Assembly (NCBI RefSeq): GCF_900148495.1
Contig: NZ_FTRU01000008.1
Coordinates: forward strand, 248,001-312,000
Origin: Negativibacillus massiliensis
Lineage (GTDB): Bacteria > Bacillota > Clostridia > Oscillospirales > Ruminococcaceae
Direction of reading: 5' to 3'
DNA length: 64,000 nt
The notes beneath the pieces were generated by a model. That model saw only the letters and a list, made by a program, of their open reading frames with translations, searched no databases and was not told where the DNA came from. A program made the translations under genes and the position numbers. Of the stretch, positions 52,068-60,844 are shown one piece after another. Positions within the stretch are counted from its first letter, which is position 1, and the number at the start of each line of letters is the position of its first letter.

Positions 52068-52964
52068 TTATTTTTTCCTCCTTGCGGTACGAGGATCTAA
52101 ATAGTCTCTCAGACCATCACCAAAAAGATTCAGACTAAGAACACAGAGAACAACAGCTAAACCAGGGAAAATGACAGTCCAGGGAGCTTTTTGCAGCACC
52201 TGTTTGCTTCCTTGCAGGATATTTCCCCAGCTTGCAGCAGGTGCAGGAATACCAGCGCCTAAAAAACTCAGGGAAGCCTCCGAAATAATTGCCTGAGCAA
52301 AAATAAAAGAAGCCTGAACAGTCAGAGGAGAAATAACATTTGGAAGGATTAATTTCCAGAGAATGCGGGCACTGCTTGCTCCCTGCACCTTAGCGGCTTC
52401 CACGAAGGTCTGTTCCCGTGTAACCAGTGCACTTCCACGGACAATACGGGCAACGCTTGGGGTGTAAACGATTGTTAGTGCGATAATAACATTGATGCTG
52501 CTTGCTCCAAGAGCAGCCATCAGTGCGATAGCGAGCAGAACACCAGGAATAGCAATCAGGCCCTCACAAATACGCATTAAAATATGATCCAGCAGTTTAA
52601 AATAGCTGGCATAGATTCCGATGATTGTGCCAAATAAACAGGAAAGAAGAGCGACTGAGCATCCGACACCGAGAGAAACGCGGGCACCATATAAGATACG
52701 AATCATGAGGTCGCGTCCAAACTCATCTGTGCCAAAAGGATGGGCAAGACTGGGTGGTTTCAGACGATCAATAACAACCATCGCATTAGGGTCGATAGAA
52801 CTGACAGAAGGAATAATCAGTGCAGCTAAAACAATCAGAAGAAAGATGACAGCACCAATCATCAAACTGGGATTAGAAAGGATACGTTCCCTCTGAATTT
52901 GTTGCTGCTCTTTGCGGATAGATTGGCTAGCCTGAGAAAGAGCAGAGGTGTTTGGGGTTGACAT
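52068..52964 (-). CDS. Oligopeptide ABC permease (OppC/DppC type)
   Basis: The 298-residue permease has an OppC-type N-terminal cytoplasmic segment (about 45 residues), six membrane helices and the EAA loop (EAAKVQGASSARILWKLILPN). It has GTDEFGRDLMIRILYGAR near residue 80, standard in this family. AAGGAGG precedes the ATG. It forms the channel with the OppB-type permease encoded just before it. Confidence 0.93.
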   Translation of the reverse strand: MSTPNTSALSQASQSIRKEQQQIQRERILSNPSLMIGAVIFLLIVLAALIIPSVSSIDPNAMVVIDRLKPPSLAHPFGTDEFGRDLMIRILYGARVSLGVGCSVALLSCLFGTIIGIYASYFKLLDHILMRICEGLIAIPGVLLAIALMAALGASSINVIIALTIVYTPSVARIVRGSALVTREQTFVEAAKVQGASSARILWKLILPNVISPLTVQASFIFAQAIISEASLSFLGAGIPAPAASWGNILQGSKQVLQKAPWTVIFPGLAVVLCVLSLNLFGDGLRDYLDPRTARRKK

Positions 52965-52976
52965 AATTTTTCCTCC

Positions 52977-53927
52977 TTACTTACGACCTAACTGGATACG
53001 TGGATCTACAAAACCATATAGAATATCCACAACAAGGTTAACCAGAACATAAATCAAGGTAACAAACAGTACCACTCCCTGGATAACAAAGACATCTCGA
53101 CGGGTAATGGATGTCATGGTCAACATACCCAGCCCGGGAATATTAAACAAAGTTTCTGTTACAATGGTTCCGGTTACCAGACCGCCAAAGGACTGACCAA
53201 TAACAGTTAAAATAGTTGGGGCGGCATTTTTTAATCCGTAAACTAAAACAACAGAGGCTTCCTTTAATCCCTTAGCGCGTGCGGTACGGATATAGTTCAT
53301 GTATAAAACATCCAGCATAGAAGAACGAGACATACGGGTGATATATGCTGCTTGAACCAAGCCAAGAGAAAGTGCAGGCAGAATCAAATACCGCAGGTGC
53401 TCTGCCAGACCTTCCTGCAAGGCAACATAGCCGGCAACAGGGAACCATTTGAGGTAAACACCGAAAAAGAGCATAAGGAACATACTGAGAAGAAATCCAG
53501 GAACAGCAATTCCAAGAAGAGAAGCAGATACGGTGGTAACATCTACGATACTGCCACGTCTATAGGCAGCAAGAATTCCCAGCGGAACAGAAATAATCAG
53601 AGAAATCAACTGAGCCAAGATAGCAAGACTGAGTGTTGGACCAAAATATTCACCAATAGCATCCAGAACAGAGGTCTGCAAAAAGTAGGATTGTCCCCAG
53701 TCTCCCTGAAGAACATTGGAAAACCAATCTGCATACTGAACAAAAAACGGACGATTGAATCCAAGTTCAGTATTAAGTGCTTCAATTGATTCAGGAGTAG
53801 CTTCCATTCCTAAAAGAGCGGTAGCAGGACCTCCCGGAATCATATACACAACCAAAAATACAACAATTGAAACAACAAATAGGGTAGGAATCAATGAAAG
53901 GATACGTTTCAAAATATAAGAAATCAT
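52977..53927 (-). CDS. Oligopeptide ABC permease (OppB/DppB type)
   Basis: The 316-residue permease has a first helix with ILSLIPTLFVVSIVVF, the family landmark LGFNRPFFVQYADWFSNVL and an EAA loop (RTARAKGLKEASVVLVYGLK). Six membrane helices can be read. AAGGGAAG precedes the ATG. It lies 81 bases after the binding-protein gene. Confidence 0.93.
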   Translation of the reverse strand: MISYILKRILSLIPTLFVVSIVVFLVVYMIPGGPATALLGMEATPESIEALNTELGFNRPFFVQYADWFSNVLQGDWGQSYFLQTSVLDAIGEYFGPTLSLAILAQLISLIISVPLGILAAYRRGSIVDVTTVSASLLGIAVPGFLLSMFLMLFFGVYLKWFPVAGYVALQEGLAEHLRYLILPALSLGLVQAAYITRMSRSSMLDVLYMNYIRTARAKGLKEASVVLVYGLKNAAPTILTVIGQSFGGLVTGTIVTETLFNIPGLGMLTMTSITRRDVFVIQGVVLFVTLIYVLVNLVVDILYGFVDPRIQLGRK

Positions 53928-54008
53928 AAATCTTCCCTTTCTTGTAGATAGATTACGAAAGAAAAACAGGTGATGGGAAATCCCACCACCTGTCCATGAA
54001 CAATAGCG

Positions 54009-55661
54009 TTATGCAGGAACTTTTACATTCCAATAAAGTGGGAAGTCGAAATAGTTAAATCCTTCCACATCTGCAGAGGTTGCCATCAGGCCGCTATAGT
54101 GACCAAGAACACTTGCAGCTCCATATTCATACAGGAAGCTCTGAAGTTCATCCCATTTTGCAGAAGACTCTTCGGAAGAAGCAGCTGTACGAATTGCAAC
54201 AATACCTTCATCGACTTCTGGACGATCCAGACCAGCCCAGTCTTTAGTAAGAACGGAGAGCTGAACAGGGCTGAGGTTGTAACGGTTGCTGGTGATGTAC
54301 AAAGAGAACTGATCTGGATTTGCACGATGCTCCATGAAGGTAGCAAAGTCATAGCTTTCAACAACAGCATTGATGCCAGCTTCCATCAGTTCTGCCTGAA
54401 CAACCAATGTTGCATTGTACATTTCACCGTAGTCAGGGGTTGTAACAAGAACAATTTCTTCGTTGTTATATCCAGCTTTTTTCAGAAGTTCTTTTGCTTT
54501 TTCGATATTGTTCTGGTTGTAATATTCAGAACCCGCATCGCTTCCCCACATTGCATCATCCGGGTTGCACCATCCTGGATTCAGGATATACAGGCTTGGA
54601 TCACCATAGCTTGCGAGCATGATATCATCGCAATTCAAACAAGCCATAATAGCCTGACGCATATCCTGGTTTGCCATAATTCCATTAGTTGTATTAAAGA
54701 ACAGGTTCAGAGTACCTGTGGTTTTAACAGAGAAAGCCAAATTGCTGTCGCCTGCAAGTTCCTGATAACGTTCCTGTGGCATTTCTTCTGCGATATCATA
54801 CTGACCTGTCTGTAAACCAGCAACACGAGTAGAGTCGTCTGTTACAACGCGGAAGAAGATATCTGGAGTGGCAGCCAGTTTTTCACCAGTAAAACCGGAA
54901 GATTCTCCTGCAGGCTGGGTGTACTCTTCAAATTTGGTCAGATGAACATACTGATCCTGTTTCCATTCAGCCAGTTTGTATGGGCCGGTTCCGATATATT
55001 CTGTGATGCCCTCTGCGCTTGCATTATCGATAACAGATTTTGGATAAATTGCAGGGAACTGAATAGAAGCAGCCAGTACAGTCATGACATCAGCATATGC
55101 CTCAGGAAGGGTCATGGTCACAGTATAGTCATCTACTTTTTCGAAAACGGTTCCATCCAACAGAGCTTTTGCTTTGCCGGAGAGTTCCAGCCAGCGAGAC
55201 ATGGAAGCAACAACGTCATCAGCAACCATTTCCTGACCATTATGGAATTTAACTCCCTGACGAAGTTTAATAGTATATACTTTGCCGTCTTCGCTGACAG
55301 TATAAGAATCAGCAAGAACTGCAGCTGGCTCGTAGTTCTGGTTCATTGCGAACAATGGTTCATAGATATGTGTTCCAATTCCACCAACAATATTGGAGTT
55401 GACGCCATGTACATCCAAAGTAGGTGGGTTTGCTGTCATAGCAACGTTTAACTCTGTTTTATATGTGGTAGCTTCAGAAGCATCTTTATTTTCTTCTGAT
55501 TTTTTGTCTTCTGCTGGTTTTTCTGTTTCTGCAGATTGTTCTGTAGAGGTGGATGGGGCTTCCGATGATGTGCTTTCATTGGAAGGCTGACCACAGGCAG
55601 ACAAAAGCATCATACAGCTAAGTACCAAAGCCAGCAGACGAGAGAGTTTGCCATGTTTCAT
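54009..55661 (-). CDS. Peptide-binding lipoprotein (SBP family 5)
   Basis: The 550-residue protein has a lipoprotein signal peptide with lipobox LLSAC (C23), a Ser/Glu-rich linker (about 25-65) and the family 5 solute-binding domain (YEPLFAMNQNYEPAAVLADS; TIKLRQGVKFHNGQEM; GTGPYKLAEWKQDQYVHL). It captures peptides or related solutes outside the membrane for the ABC transporter. Ligand type (oligopeptide, dipeptide, nickel, glutathione) cannot be decided. It is first in the operon, behind a TAGACA/TATAAT promoter. Confidence 0.92.
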   Translation of the reverse strand: MKHGKLSRLLALVLSCMMLLSACGQPSNESTSSEAPSTSTEQSAETEKPAEDKKSEENKDASEATTYKTELNVAMTANPPTLDVHGVNSNIVGGIGTHIYEPLFAMNQNYEPAAVLADSYTVSEDGKVYTIKLRQGVKFHNGQEMVADDVVASMSRWLELSGKAKALLDGTVFEKVDDYTVTMTLPEAYADVMTVLAASIQFPAIYPKSVIDNASAEGITEYIGTGPYKLAEWKQDQYVHLTKFEEYTQPAGESSGFTGEKLAATPDIFFRVVTDDSTRVAGLQTGQYDIAEEMPQERYQELAGDSNLAFSVKTTGTLNLFFNTTNGIMANQDMRQAIMACLNCDDIMLASYGDPSLYILNPGWCNPDDAMWGSDAGSEYYNQNNIEKAKELLKKAGYNNEEIVLVTTPDYGEMYNATLVVQAELMEAGINAVVESYDFATFMEHRANPDQFSLYITSNRYNLSPVQLSVLTKDWAGLDRPEVDEGIVAIRTAASSEESSAKWDELQSFLYEYGAASVLGHYSGLMATSADVEGFNYFDFPLYWNVKVPA

Positions 55662-55741
55662 GATAAGTCCTTCTTTCTTTTTACTGAAGTATCAGAATAT
55701 TGTTTTGATAATCTTCGACACAATATCTGTTTTACGAGCAC

Positions 55742-55770
55742 ATTATAACAATGACTTTTTCTCTTGTCTA
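55742..55770 (-). promoter_or_regulatory. Promoter of the oligopeptide transport operon
   Basis: Minus-strand TAGACA (55770-55765), 17-base spacer, TATAAT (55747-55742). An inverted repeat in the leader, CAGAATATTGT (55693-55703) with ACAATATCTG (55720-55729), may be an operator or hairpin. Confidence 0.65.
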
Positions 55771-56086
55771 CTTGCTTGGTTATTTTACACAATTTATACA
55801 AGATACACAAAATGATTAAAAAAACAAAAATAATATTGGAAATAAATCGAGTGATCTTACTAGTTGTTATTTTGTGGTAAAAAAAATTGATAAAATTAGA
55901 ATACTTGTTTTATGGATAATCACAGGAGGTCTGCGAAAATCGATAGAAAACTTTCATTACTAATTTCTGAGCGATTAATAAAAACAATTAGAAATTTTCT
56001 TGATAAATTTAAAAAAATGTTATGTTTTTGTGTATTATTAACTATAAAATTCTCTTTGTGATGATTTAGAAACTGGTGAATTAATT

Positions 56087-56125
56087 ATGGGAAATATCAA
56101 TGCTTGGATTGGATTTTTAGAATAA
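56087..56125 (+). other. Possible 12-residue peptide gene next to opp
   Basis: ATG to TAA encodes MGNINAWIGFLE, preceded 7 bases upstream by GGTGA and followed 4 bases later by a terminator hairpin. The gene is so short that chance is likely. Its place divergent from a peptide importer makes a signalling peptide worth considering. Confidence 0.2.
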
Positions 56126-56129
56126 ATGC

Positions 56130-56163
56130 TAGGCTTCCATGATGGGAGCCCTATTTTTTTTTT
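56130..56163 (+). terminator. Terminator-like hairpin with long T-run
   Basis: TAGG-CTTCC pairs with GGGAG-C-CCTA (one bulge, one wobble), followed by eleven T. It implies a rightward transcript from the AT-rich region. Confidence 0.6.
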
Positions 56164-56286
56164 GTGATTCCTTTGGAAAAATGCTGCCATGCTTTCAGAA
56201 GATTCCTCCTTATCTAAAGTAGAGATAGGAAGATCAAAAGTAAGATTTCATCTCAAATAAAAATATCATGAAGGAGGCAATAAAGT

Positions 56287-57192
56287 ATGGATACTTTGCT
56301 TTTAAAGAAATGTTGGATTTTGGTAACAGGTATGAAGAATATGGACTGTGCGGCAGATATGCTCGACTGCATCCAGAAGCTGGAAGGAAAGCGGTGGGAC
56401 AAGGAGACGAAGAAGAGGTACTTTGCAAACCTCATTCAAAGAGGGATCGTCAGTCCGGAGTACAACCGCCTTTCCGAAGAGCAGAGAGCCCTTTTGAAGA
56501 GCGGCAATGCAACCGAGGAGCAGGTCATGAAATGGATCGAAGAGCTGTATCCGGTCAATTCTCCCATCCGTGCCTATGTGCAGTTTCTGACCAAGCTGGG
56601 ACTGGTGAAGATCGACTTTGAGGACAACAGGAAGCTGATGATCACCGAACGGGGACATCAGTTTCTGGAAGGTAAAATCACCGATGAGGAGATGATGATT
56701 CAGGCATTGACCGACTGGAAGTATCCTCGGACAAGAGAGGATGTCTATGATCCGGAGTGGAAGGGATACAACATCCGTCCTCTGATGGCTACCATTGCTG
56801 TGATCGAACGGGTGAATCAGGCAGATGAACGAAACGGAATGAAGCCAAACGGAATTACCCTTGACGAGTTCATGGTCTACCTGATGACGATGTACAGCTG
56901 CGGTCAGATTGATGATAGAGTCCGCACTCTGGAATGGCTGCATTATAAAGAGAAGCAGATTGGAAAATCAGCACACGACCAGAAAATGCAGGAGGACGAA
57001 AAAATCATTATGAAGGAGTTTGCACCTATCAAGTCGGAGAGCGTGAAAAGTTACCGCTACGTCATTTTGAATGCTCTGGAAAAGACCGGACTGTTCGTGA
57101 TTGACTATTCAAATAAGCGGATTAACCTAAATAAAGAGAAAGAAACCATCTATCATCAGCTTCTGGAGAAGCATGGATGTAAGGCGTATTAG
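56287..57192 (+). CDS. AlwI-like restriction endonuclease-related protein, probably lacking the nuclease domain
   Basis: The 301-residue protein opens KCWILVTGMKNMDCAADMLD, then EGKRWDKETKKRYF, VNSPIRAYVQFLTKLGLVKI and LMITERGHQFL, the pattern of the N-terminal DNA-recognition part of AlwI-type enzymes. Full AlwI-type enzymes are about twice as long. I see no clear PD-(D/E)XK catalytic core here. The C-terminal half looks like further winged-helix repeats (LNALEKTGLFVIDYSNKRINL). It may be a separate DNA-binding subunit or a truncated form. AGGAGG (56270-56275) is 11 bases before the ATG. The similarity is judged by eye. Confidence 0.45.
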   Translation: MDTLLLKKCWILVTGMKNMDCAADMLDCIQKLEGKRWDKETKKRYFANLIQRGIVSPEYNRLSEEQRALLKSGNATEEQVMKWIEELYPVNSPIRAYVQFLTKLGLVKIDFEDNRKLMITERGHQFLEGKITDEEMMIQALTDWKYPRTREDVYDPEWKGYNIRPLMATIAVIERVNQADERNGMKPNGITLDEFMVYLMTMYSCGQIDDRVRTLEWLHYKEKQIGKSAHDQKMQEDEKIIMKEFAPIKSESVKSYRYVILNALEKTGLFVIDYSNKRINLNKEKETIYHQLLEKHGCKAY

Positions 57193-57387
57193 GCGTTTTG
57201 GGATTTCCCATAAGCGGAGTGCAGATTTCCTTTCATAAAAACTGGAAAAAATCTCTAAAGTTCAGAGGATTCCCTCCCTTTACTGAAAATGAAATCACAG
57301 CAAAGGGAGGAGATTTCATTATGTAGAAAATATGCGAACGACAAAAGATAAGAGGCATGAGTTTTTAAGTAAGAAAGGAAATGAGAA
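57193..57387 (+). other. Spacer with strong ribosome site followed by ATG-TAG
   Basis: AAAGGGAGGAG (about 57303-57313) is followed at normal spacing by ATG (57321) and at once TAG (57324). An ATG at 57332 gives 21 codons that end inside the next gene. The CTCCCTTT (about 57275) and AAAGGGAG segments can pair and mask the ribosome site. Confidence 0.4.
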
Positions 57388-58431
57388 ATGTTGGTAGGTT
57401 ATAGAAATAACGAAATGAGAGATACACTCAGGAAGGTGGCAGGAAAGCACCGTGCATACCTTCAGGAGGAGTCCGATCGGGTAGAAGGTCTGGAAATTGA
57501 GATGGGTAGAATCACCATGTACTACCGTGGTATGGACGGGGTGATGAAGTGTGAATCTACTCTCTTCAGAGATAATAACCTGTTTGACATCGGTACCTTC
57601 CGCAATCTTCGTTTTTTGAAAATTACACAGTATGGTATGTGTAATAAGAAGGGCAATTATCTGCACAAGGTATCGGATACTCTGGAGAGTTTGTATCTGA
57701 CTGGAGTATCCAAAAACAGTCTGGAGCAGCTGAAGAGATTCCCGAATCTTAACTCACTTACCCTGATTGATACAGCTTTTGAGGAAGAGAGCATTTCTCT
57801 GGTACCAAAAGAAACAAAGGAAAGACTCACCTACCTGTTTGTCAATCATCTGACCCGTCCGGAGGACTTGAAGGACTGCGTAAACCTTCGCTATCTGGAA
57901 GCTGACCATATTGAGAACAAAGCCGAAACAGAGGTTGTCTTCCCGAATCTGGAATACCTGAAGACCAAACGCTTTGATAAGCTCTGTCTGAGTGCAGATC
58001 AGTTCCCGAAGCTCAAACGTCTGGATATTGGAAACCAGCAGGGTGTAGTGGATCTGCAGAAGATTTCTCAGATCAAGTCGCTTCGCGAACTGAGCCTGCA
58101 GGGCAACAGTATCTTTGACATCAGTGAGCTGGAAAAGATGTCCCTTACCGTACTGGAACTGAGCAACAATATGATTGAGGACATGAGTCCTCTTACAGGT
58201 CATAAGGATATGAAGTACCTTTCCATCAGCAGCAATCCGGTAACCGATATTTCCTTTATTCAGGGAATGAAGGAGCTGGAACTGTTCCAGTTTGATGATA
58301 CCTGGGTGGAGGATCTTTCTGTCCTGAAAGAAATGAAAGGCATCAAAGAGCTGGGTATTTCCAAAAATCTTTTGAAAACAGAAAAAGACAAAGAGCTTGT
58401 ATCTCATATCGAAAGAGTACTTGAGAGATAA
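57388..58431 (+). CDS. Cytoplasmic leucine-rich-repeat protein
   Basis: The 347-residue protein has LRR units from about residue 60 to the end. The clearest are internalin-like 22-residue repeats: SLRELSLQGNSIFDISELEK, LTVLELSNNMIEDMSPL, DMKYLSISSNPVTDISFI and LGISKNLLK. No signal peptide, anchor or enzymatic domain is seen, so it is probably an intracellular binding protein. The first 60 residues match nothing I know. AAGGAAATGAG precedes the ATG. It lies upstream of the amidoligase cassette on the same strand. Confidence 0.8.
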   Translation: MLVGYRNNEMRDTLRKVAGKHRAYLQEESDRVEGLEIEMGRITMYYRGMDGVMKCESTLFRDNNLFDIGTFRNLRFLKITQYGMCNKKGNYLHKVSDTLESLYLTGVSKNSLEQLKRFPNLNSLTLIDTAFEEESISLVPKETKERLTYLFVNHLTRPEDLKDCVNLRYLEADHIENKAETEVVFPNLEYLKTKRFDKLCLSADQFPKLKRLDIGNQQGVVDLQKISQIKSLRELSLQGNSIFDISELEKMSLTVLELSNNMIEDMSPLTGHKDMKYLSISSNPVTDISFIQGMKELELFQFDDTWVEDLSVLKEMKGIKELGISKNLLKTEKDKELVSHIERVLER

Positions 58432-58449
58432 GCTAATTAGAAAGGGAGA

Positions 58450-58477
58450 AAGAAGAGGGTAGAAATACCCTCTTCTT
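58450..58477 (+). terminator. Hairpin after the LRR gene
   Basis: AAGAAGAGGGTA (58450-58461) and TACCCTCTTCTT (58466-58477) with a GAAA tetraloop form a 12-bp perfect stem. The following T-run is broken (GTTATATC), so read-through into the cassette is possible. Confidence 0.6.
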
Positions 58478-58488
58478 GTTATATCAGG

Positions 58489-58773
58489 ATGTTTGATAAC
58501 GATAAGTATATTACCCGAGGGGTGCAGAACTACGTTGACCCGAGGCTACAGCTTATTTTGTGGAGAGCAATTCAGAACATGAAGGTACAGAAGGATTATC
58601 TTCAGGTGTTTGAACTGACGGTGGAGAAGAGCAGTCAGTTTGTAAAGCATCGTCAGGAAGTGCCCCCATATGAGGAGACTTTTGTAGCAAAGGGTGCCAG
58701 TACCTATATAGGAAAGATCTTTGTGATCGATGATGGAGACCACAGCACGATGATGCTGGCGGAAGAGTATTAA
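58489..58773 (+). CDS. DUF960 family protein
   Basis: The 94-residue protein matches DUF960 along its length: MFDNDKYITRGVQ at the start, DYLQVFEL and HRQEVPPYEETF in the middle, and KIFVIDDGDHSTMMLAEEY at the end. The family is found on conjugative elements and phages of Firmicutes; function is unknown. Its ribosome site is weak (CAGG close to the ATG), so it may be read from a longer transcript. The amidoligase gene follows within two bases. Confidence 0.9.
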   Translation: MFDNDKYITRGVQNYVDPRLQLILWRAIQNMKVQKDYLQVFELTVEKSSQFVKHRQEVPPYEETFVAKGASTYIGKIFVIDDGDHSTMMLAEEY

Positions 58774-58775
58774 GG

Positions 58776-59900
58776 ATGGGAGTTATTATGAAAGAGGAAG
58801 TAGCATATTGCAGCAGATGTGGACATCCGACAGAGACACTGTATGATGTGGAAGGGGATCTGGTATGCAGGGACTGTATGGAGAGAAACAGCTTTGTCTG
58901 TACCAGATGTGGAGAGCGTTTTTGGGAGGATCATAATGATGGAGATGAAGATACTCCGCTGTGTGAGGAATGTTATTATAATGGAGAGTATCTCAGTTGT
59001 TTCCGCTGTGGCAGAGTGCTGACAGAGAGTGAGGCAAGATATATTGATGAGTTCGGGCCTTACTGTGATGAGTGTTACGAGAAGGAGCAGGAGAAAGAAA
59101 TCATCCATGACTATAGCTATAAACCGGAACCTGTTTTTTATGGGAAGGGACTCCGCTATATGGGGGTAGAACTGGAGGTAGATCATGATGATTATCATAG
59201 TTCATCCCCACAGGAGGATGCAAAAGAGGTTCTGGAGCTTGCTAATGATCAGGAGGAGCAAATCTATATCAAACATGATGGGAGCCTGAATGAAGGCTTT
59301 GAGATTGTCACCCACCCTATGACACTCAGGTATCACAAGGAGAATATGCCATGGAAAGAAGTATGCCATCTGGTAGTGGAACAGGGATACAGAAGCCATA
59401 TGACCGATACCTGCGGACTTCATGTACATGTTAACAGGGAAAGTCTGGGGTTTGGTGAAATCGAGGTAGAAGCCACCGTTGCAAACATCCTGTTCTTTTT
59501 GGAGAAGTTCTGGAGAGAGATGATCTGCTTTAGCCGAAGAACCGAAGGACAGCTGGAACGCTGGGCAAGACGTTATGGATTGGAGAAGCAGGGCAGTGAT
59601 ATTCTGCAAAAAGCCAAGAAGGGTTATTATGGAAGATATGTCAGTCTTAATCTGGAGAACAAGGAGACGATTGAGTTCAGAATCTTCCGTGGTACCTTAA
59701 AGTATAATACCTTAATTGCAACACTGGAGATGGTCAATGAGATCTGTACCGTTTGTGCTCAGCTGACCGAAGAAGAGATGCAGGATCTGTCCTGGATTGA
59801 GTTTGTAAAGAGAGTATCGAACAATGCAGAGCTGGTACAGTATTTGAAGGAGCGTTCTCTCTATGTGAATGAACCAGTTACAGGAGAGGAGGAGCTTTAA
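58776..59900 (+). CDS. Amidoligase with N-terminal zinc-ribbon array
   Basis: The 374-residue protein has six CxxC pairs in its first 100 residues (C12/15, 31/34, 42/45, 63/66, 75/78, 97/100), forming LIM-like zinc knuckles. An amidoligase domain of the COOH-NH2 ligase (glutamine-synthetase-like) fold follows: GVELEVD at 130-136, KHDGSL, IVTHPM, CGLHVHVN with H216 and H218, and YVSLNLENKETIEFRIFRG. Family knowledge: these ATP-dependent enzymes join an amine to a carboxylate and often pair with glutamine amidotransferases. Its stop overlaps the next start (TAATG). An ATG at 58788 is an alternative start. Confidence 0.85.
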   Translation: MGVIMKEEVAYCSRCGHPTETLYDVEGDLVCRDCMERNSFVCTRCGERFWEDHNDGDEDTPLCEECYYNGEYLSCFRCGRVLTESEARYIDEFGPYCDECYEKEQEKEIIHDYSYKPEPVFYGKGLRYMGVELEVDHDDYHSSSPQEDAKEVLELANDQEEQIYIKHDGSLNEGFEIVTHPMTLRYHKENMPWKEVCHLVVEQGYRSHMTDTCGLHVHVNRESLGFGEIEVEATVANILFFLEKFWREMICFSRRTEGQLERWARRYGLEKQGSDILQKAKKGYYGRYVSLNLENKETIEFRIFRGTLKYNTLIATLEMVNEICTVCAQLTEEEMQDLSWIEFVKRVSNNAELVQYLKERSLYVNEPVTGEEEL

Positions 59901-60844
59901 TGTGTTGCTTATTTGGGTTGATCGATTATAAGGGTGGGTTATCCTACCAACAAAGGAAAAGAATCATTCGGGCTCTTGCTATTGAAGGAGAGCAAAGAGG
60001 CACCGATGCCACCGGTTATGCGTGGTATCATAATGGAAGAATCATTATCAAGAAAAGCAGCAAGGCGGCACATGAGTATCAGGTGCACATGCCAAAAGAT
60101 GTAAAAGTAGTGATGGGTCATACAAGACTGACCACACAGGGGAATTACCACAATAATAGAAACAATCATCCATTCATGGGACATTGTAAGGAAAACAGCT
60201 TTGCTCTGGCACACAATGGTATCATCTATGACGATATGGAACTGAAAAAAGAGTACCATTTGCCACAGAGCAAGGTGGAAACCGACAGTTATGTTGCAGT
60301 ACAGCTGCTGGAACAGTCAAAGAAATGCGATATGGAGTCCATGAAGCAGTTAGGCAATATTATAGGGAATGGGTTCAACATGTTTAATTTCAGTGTTTTG
60401 GATGATAATAACAATCTCTATTTAATCAAGGGCAACAACCCGTTAGCCATCTACCATTTTAAAGAGAAAGGGTTTATCCTGTATGCCTCCACCAAGGAGA
60501 TCGCAGAGAGAGCGATGAGAAGGGCAGGAATCGATACATACCCAGAAGAAGAAGAACCAAAAGCAGGAACTATCTGGAAGATCAGCCCAAAGGGAAATAT
60601 TGAGGTAAACCAGTTTGAGATGAAGGAAGATGATCTGTCCTATTATTCCATGCTGTACCGAAGATATTATTATGAACCAGAGGTATATACCAGAGAGCAG
60701 AGTGAGTATTTTAAGGAGCTGCTTGAGTATGCTAAGCTAATCCACTTTCCCACTGAGGAGCTGTTGGAACTGTGGGAAGAGGGTTTAGACGAGGAAGAGA
60801 TCGAAAGCATTCTGCTTGAAGAAGATATGCTCAGAGGTGCGTAA
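59900..60844 (+). CDS. Class II glutamine amidotransferase-like protein
   Basis: The 314-residue protein begins MCCLFG; Cys2 would be the N-terminal nucleophile after Met removal. It has the class II landmarks RGTDATGYAW, GHTRLTTQGN, NNHPF and LAHNGII. Such domains hydrolyse glutamine and supply ammonia to a partner synthase. The partner here is clearly the amidoligase whose stop codon overlaps this start (TAATG). The C-terminal 90 residues are acidic and carry no recognised domain. The next gene also overlaps by TAATG. Confidence 0.87.
   Translation: MCCLFGLIDYKGGLSYQQRKRIIRALAIEGEQRGTDATGYAWYHNGRIIIKKSSKAAHEYQVHMPKDVKVVMGHTRLTTQGNYHNNRNNHPFMGHCKENSFALAHNGIIYDDMELKKEYHLPQSKVETDSYVAVQLLEQSKKCDMESMKQLGNIIGNGFNMFNFSVLDDNNNLYLIKGNNPLAIYHFKEKGFILYASTKEIAERAMRRAGIDTYPEEEEPKAGTIWKISPKGNIEVNQFEMKEDDLSYYSMLYRRYYYEPEVYTREQSEYFKELLEYAKLIHFPTEELLELWEEGLDEEEIESILLEEDMLRGA

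Larger units (their letters stand above)
55771..56286. other. AT-rich intergenic region between opp and the AlwI-like gene
   Basis: About 500 bases of very AT-rich sequence. Only two items stand out: a possible 12-codon frame (56087-56125) and a terminator-like hairpin (56130-56163). No larger frame on either strand looks coding. Confidence 0.5.

Noticed and set aside
60484-60495. GCCTCCACCA match to the tmRNA 3' end, as a possible attR
   Set aside because: Only ten bases match, and it lies inside the coding region of the amidotransferase in a conserved stretch. A real att copy should be longer and should not sit in a gene.
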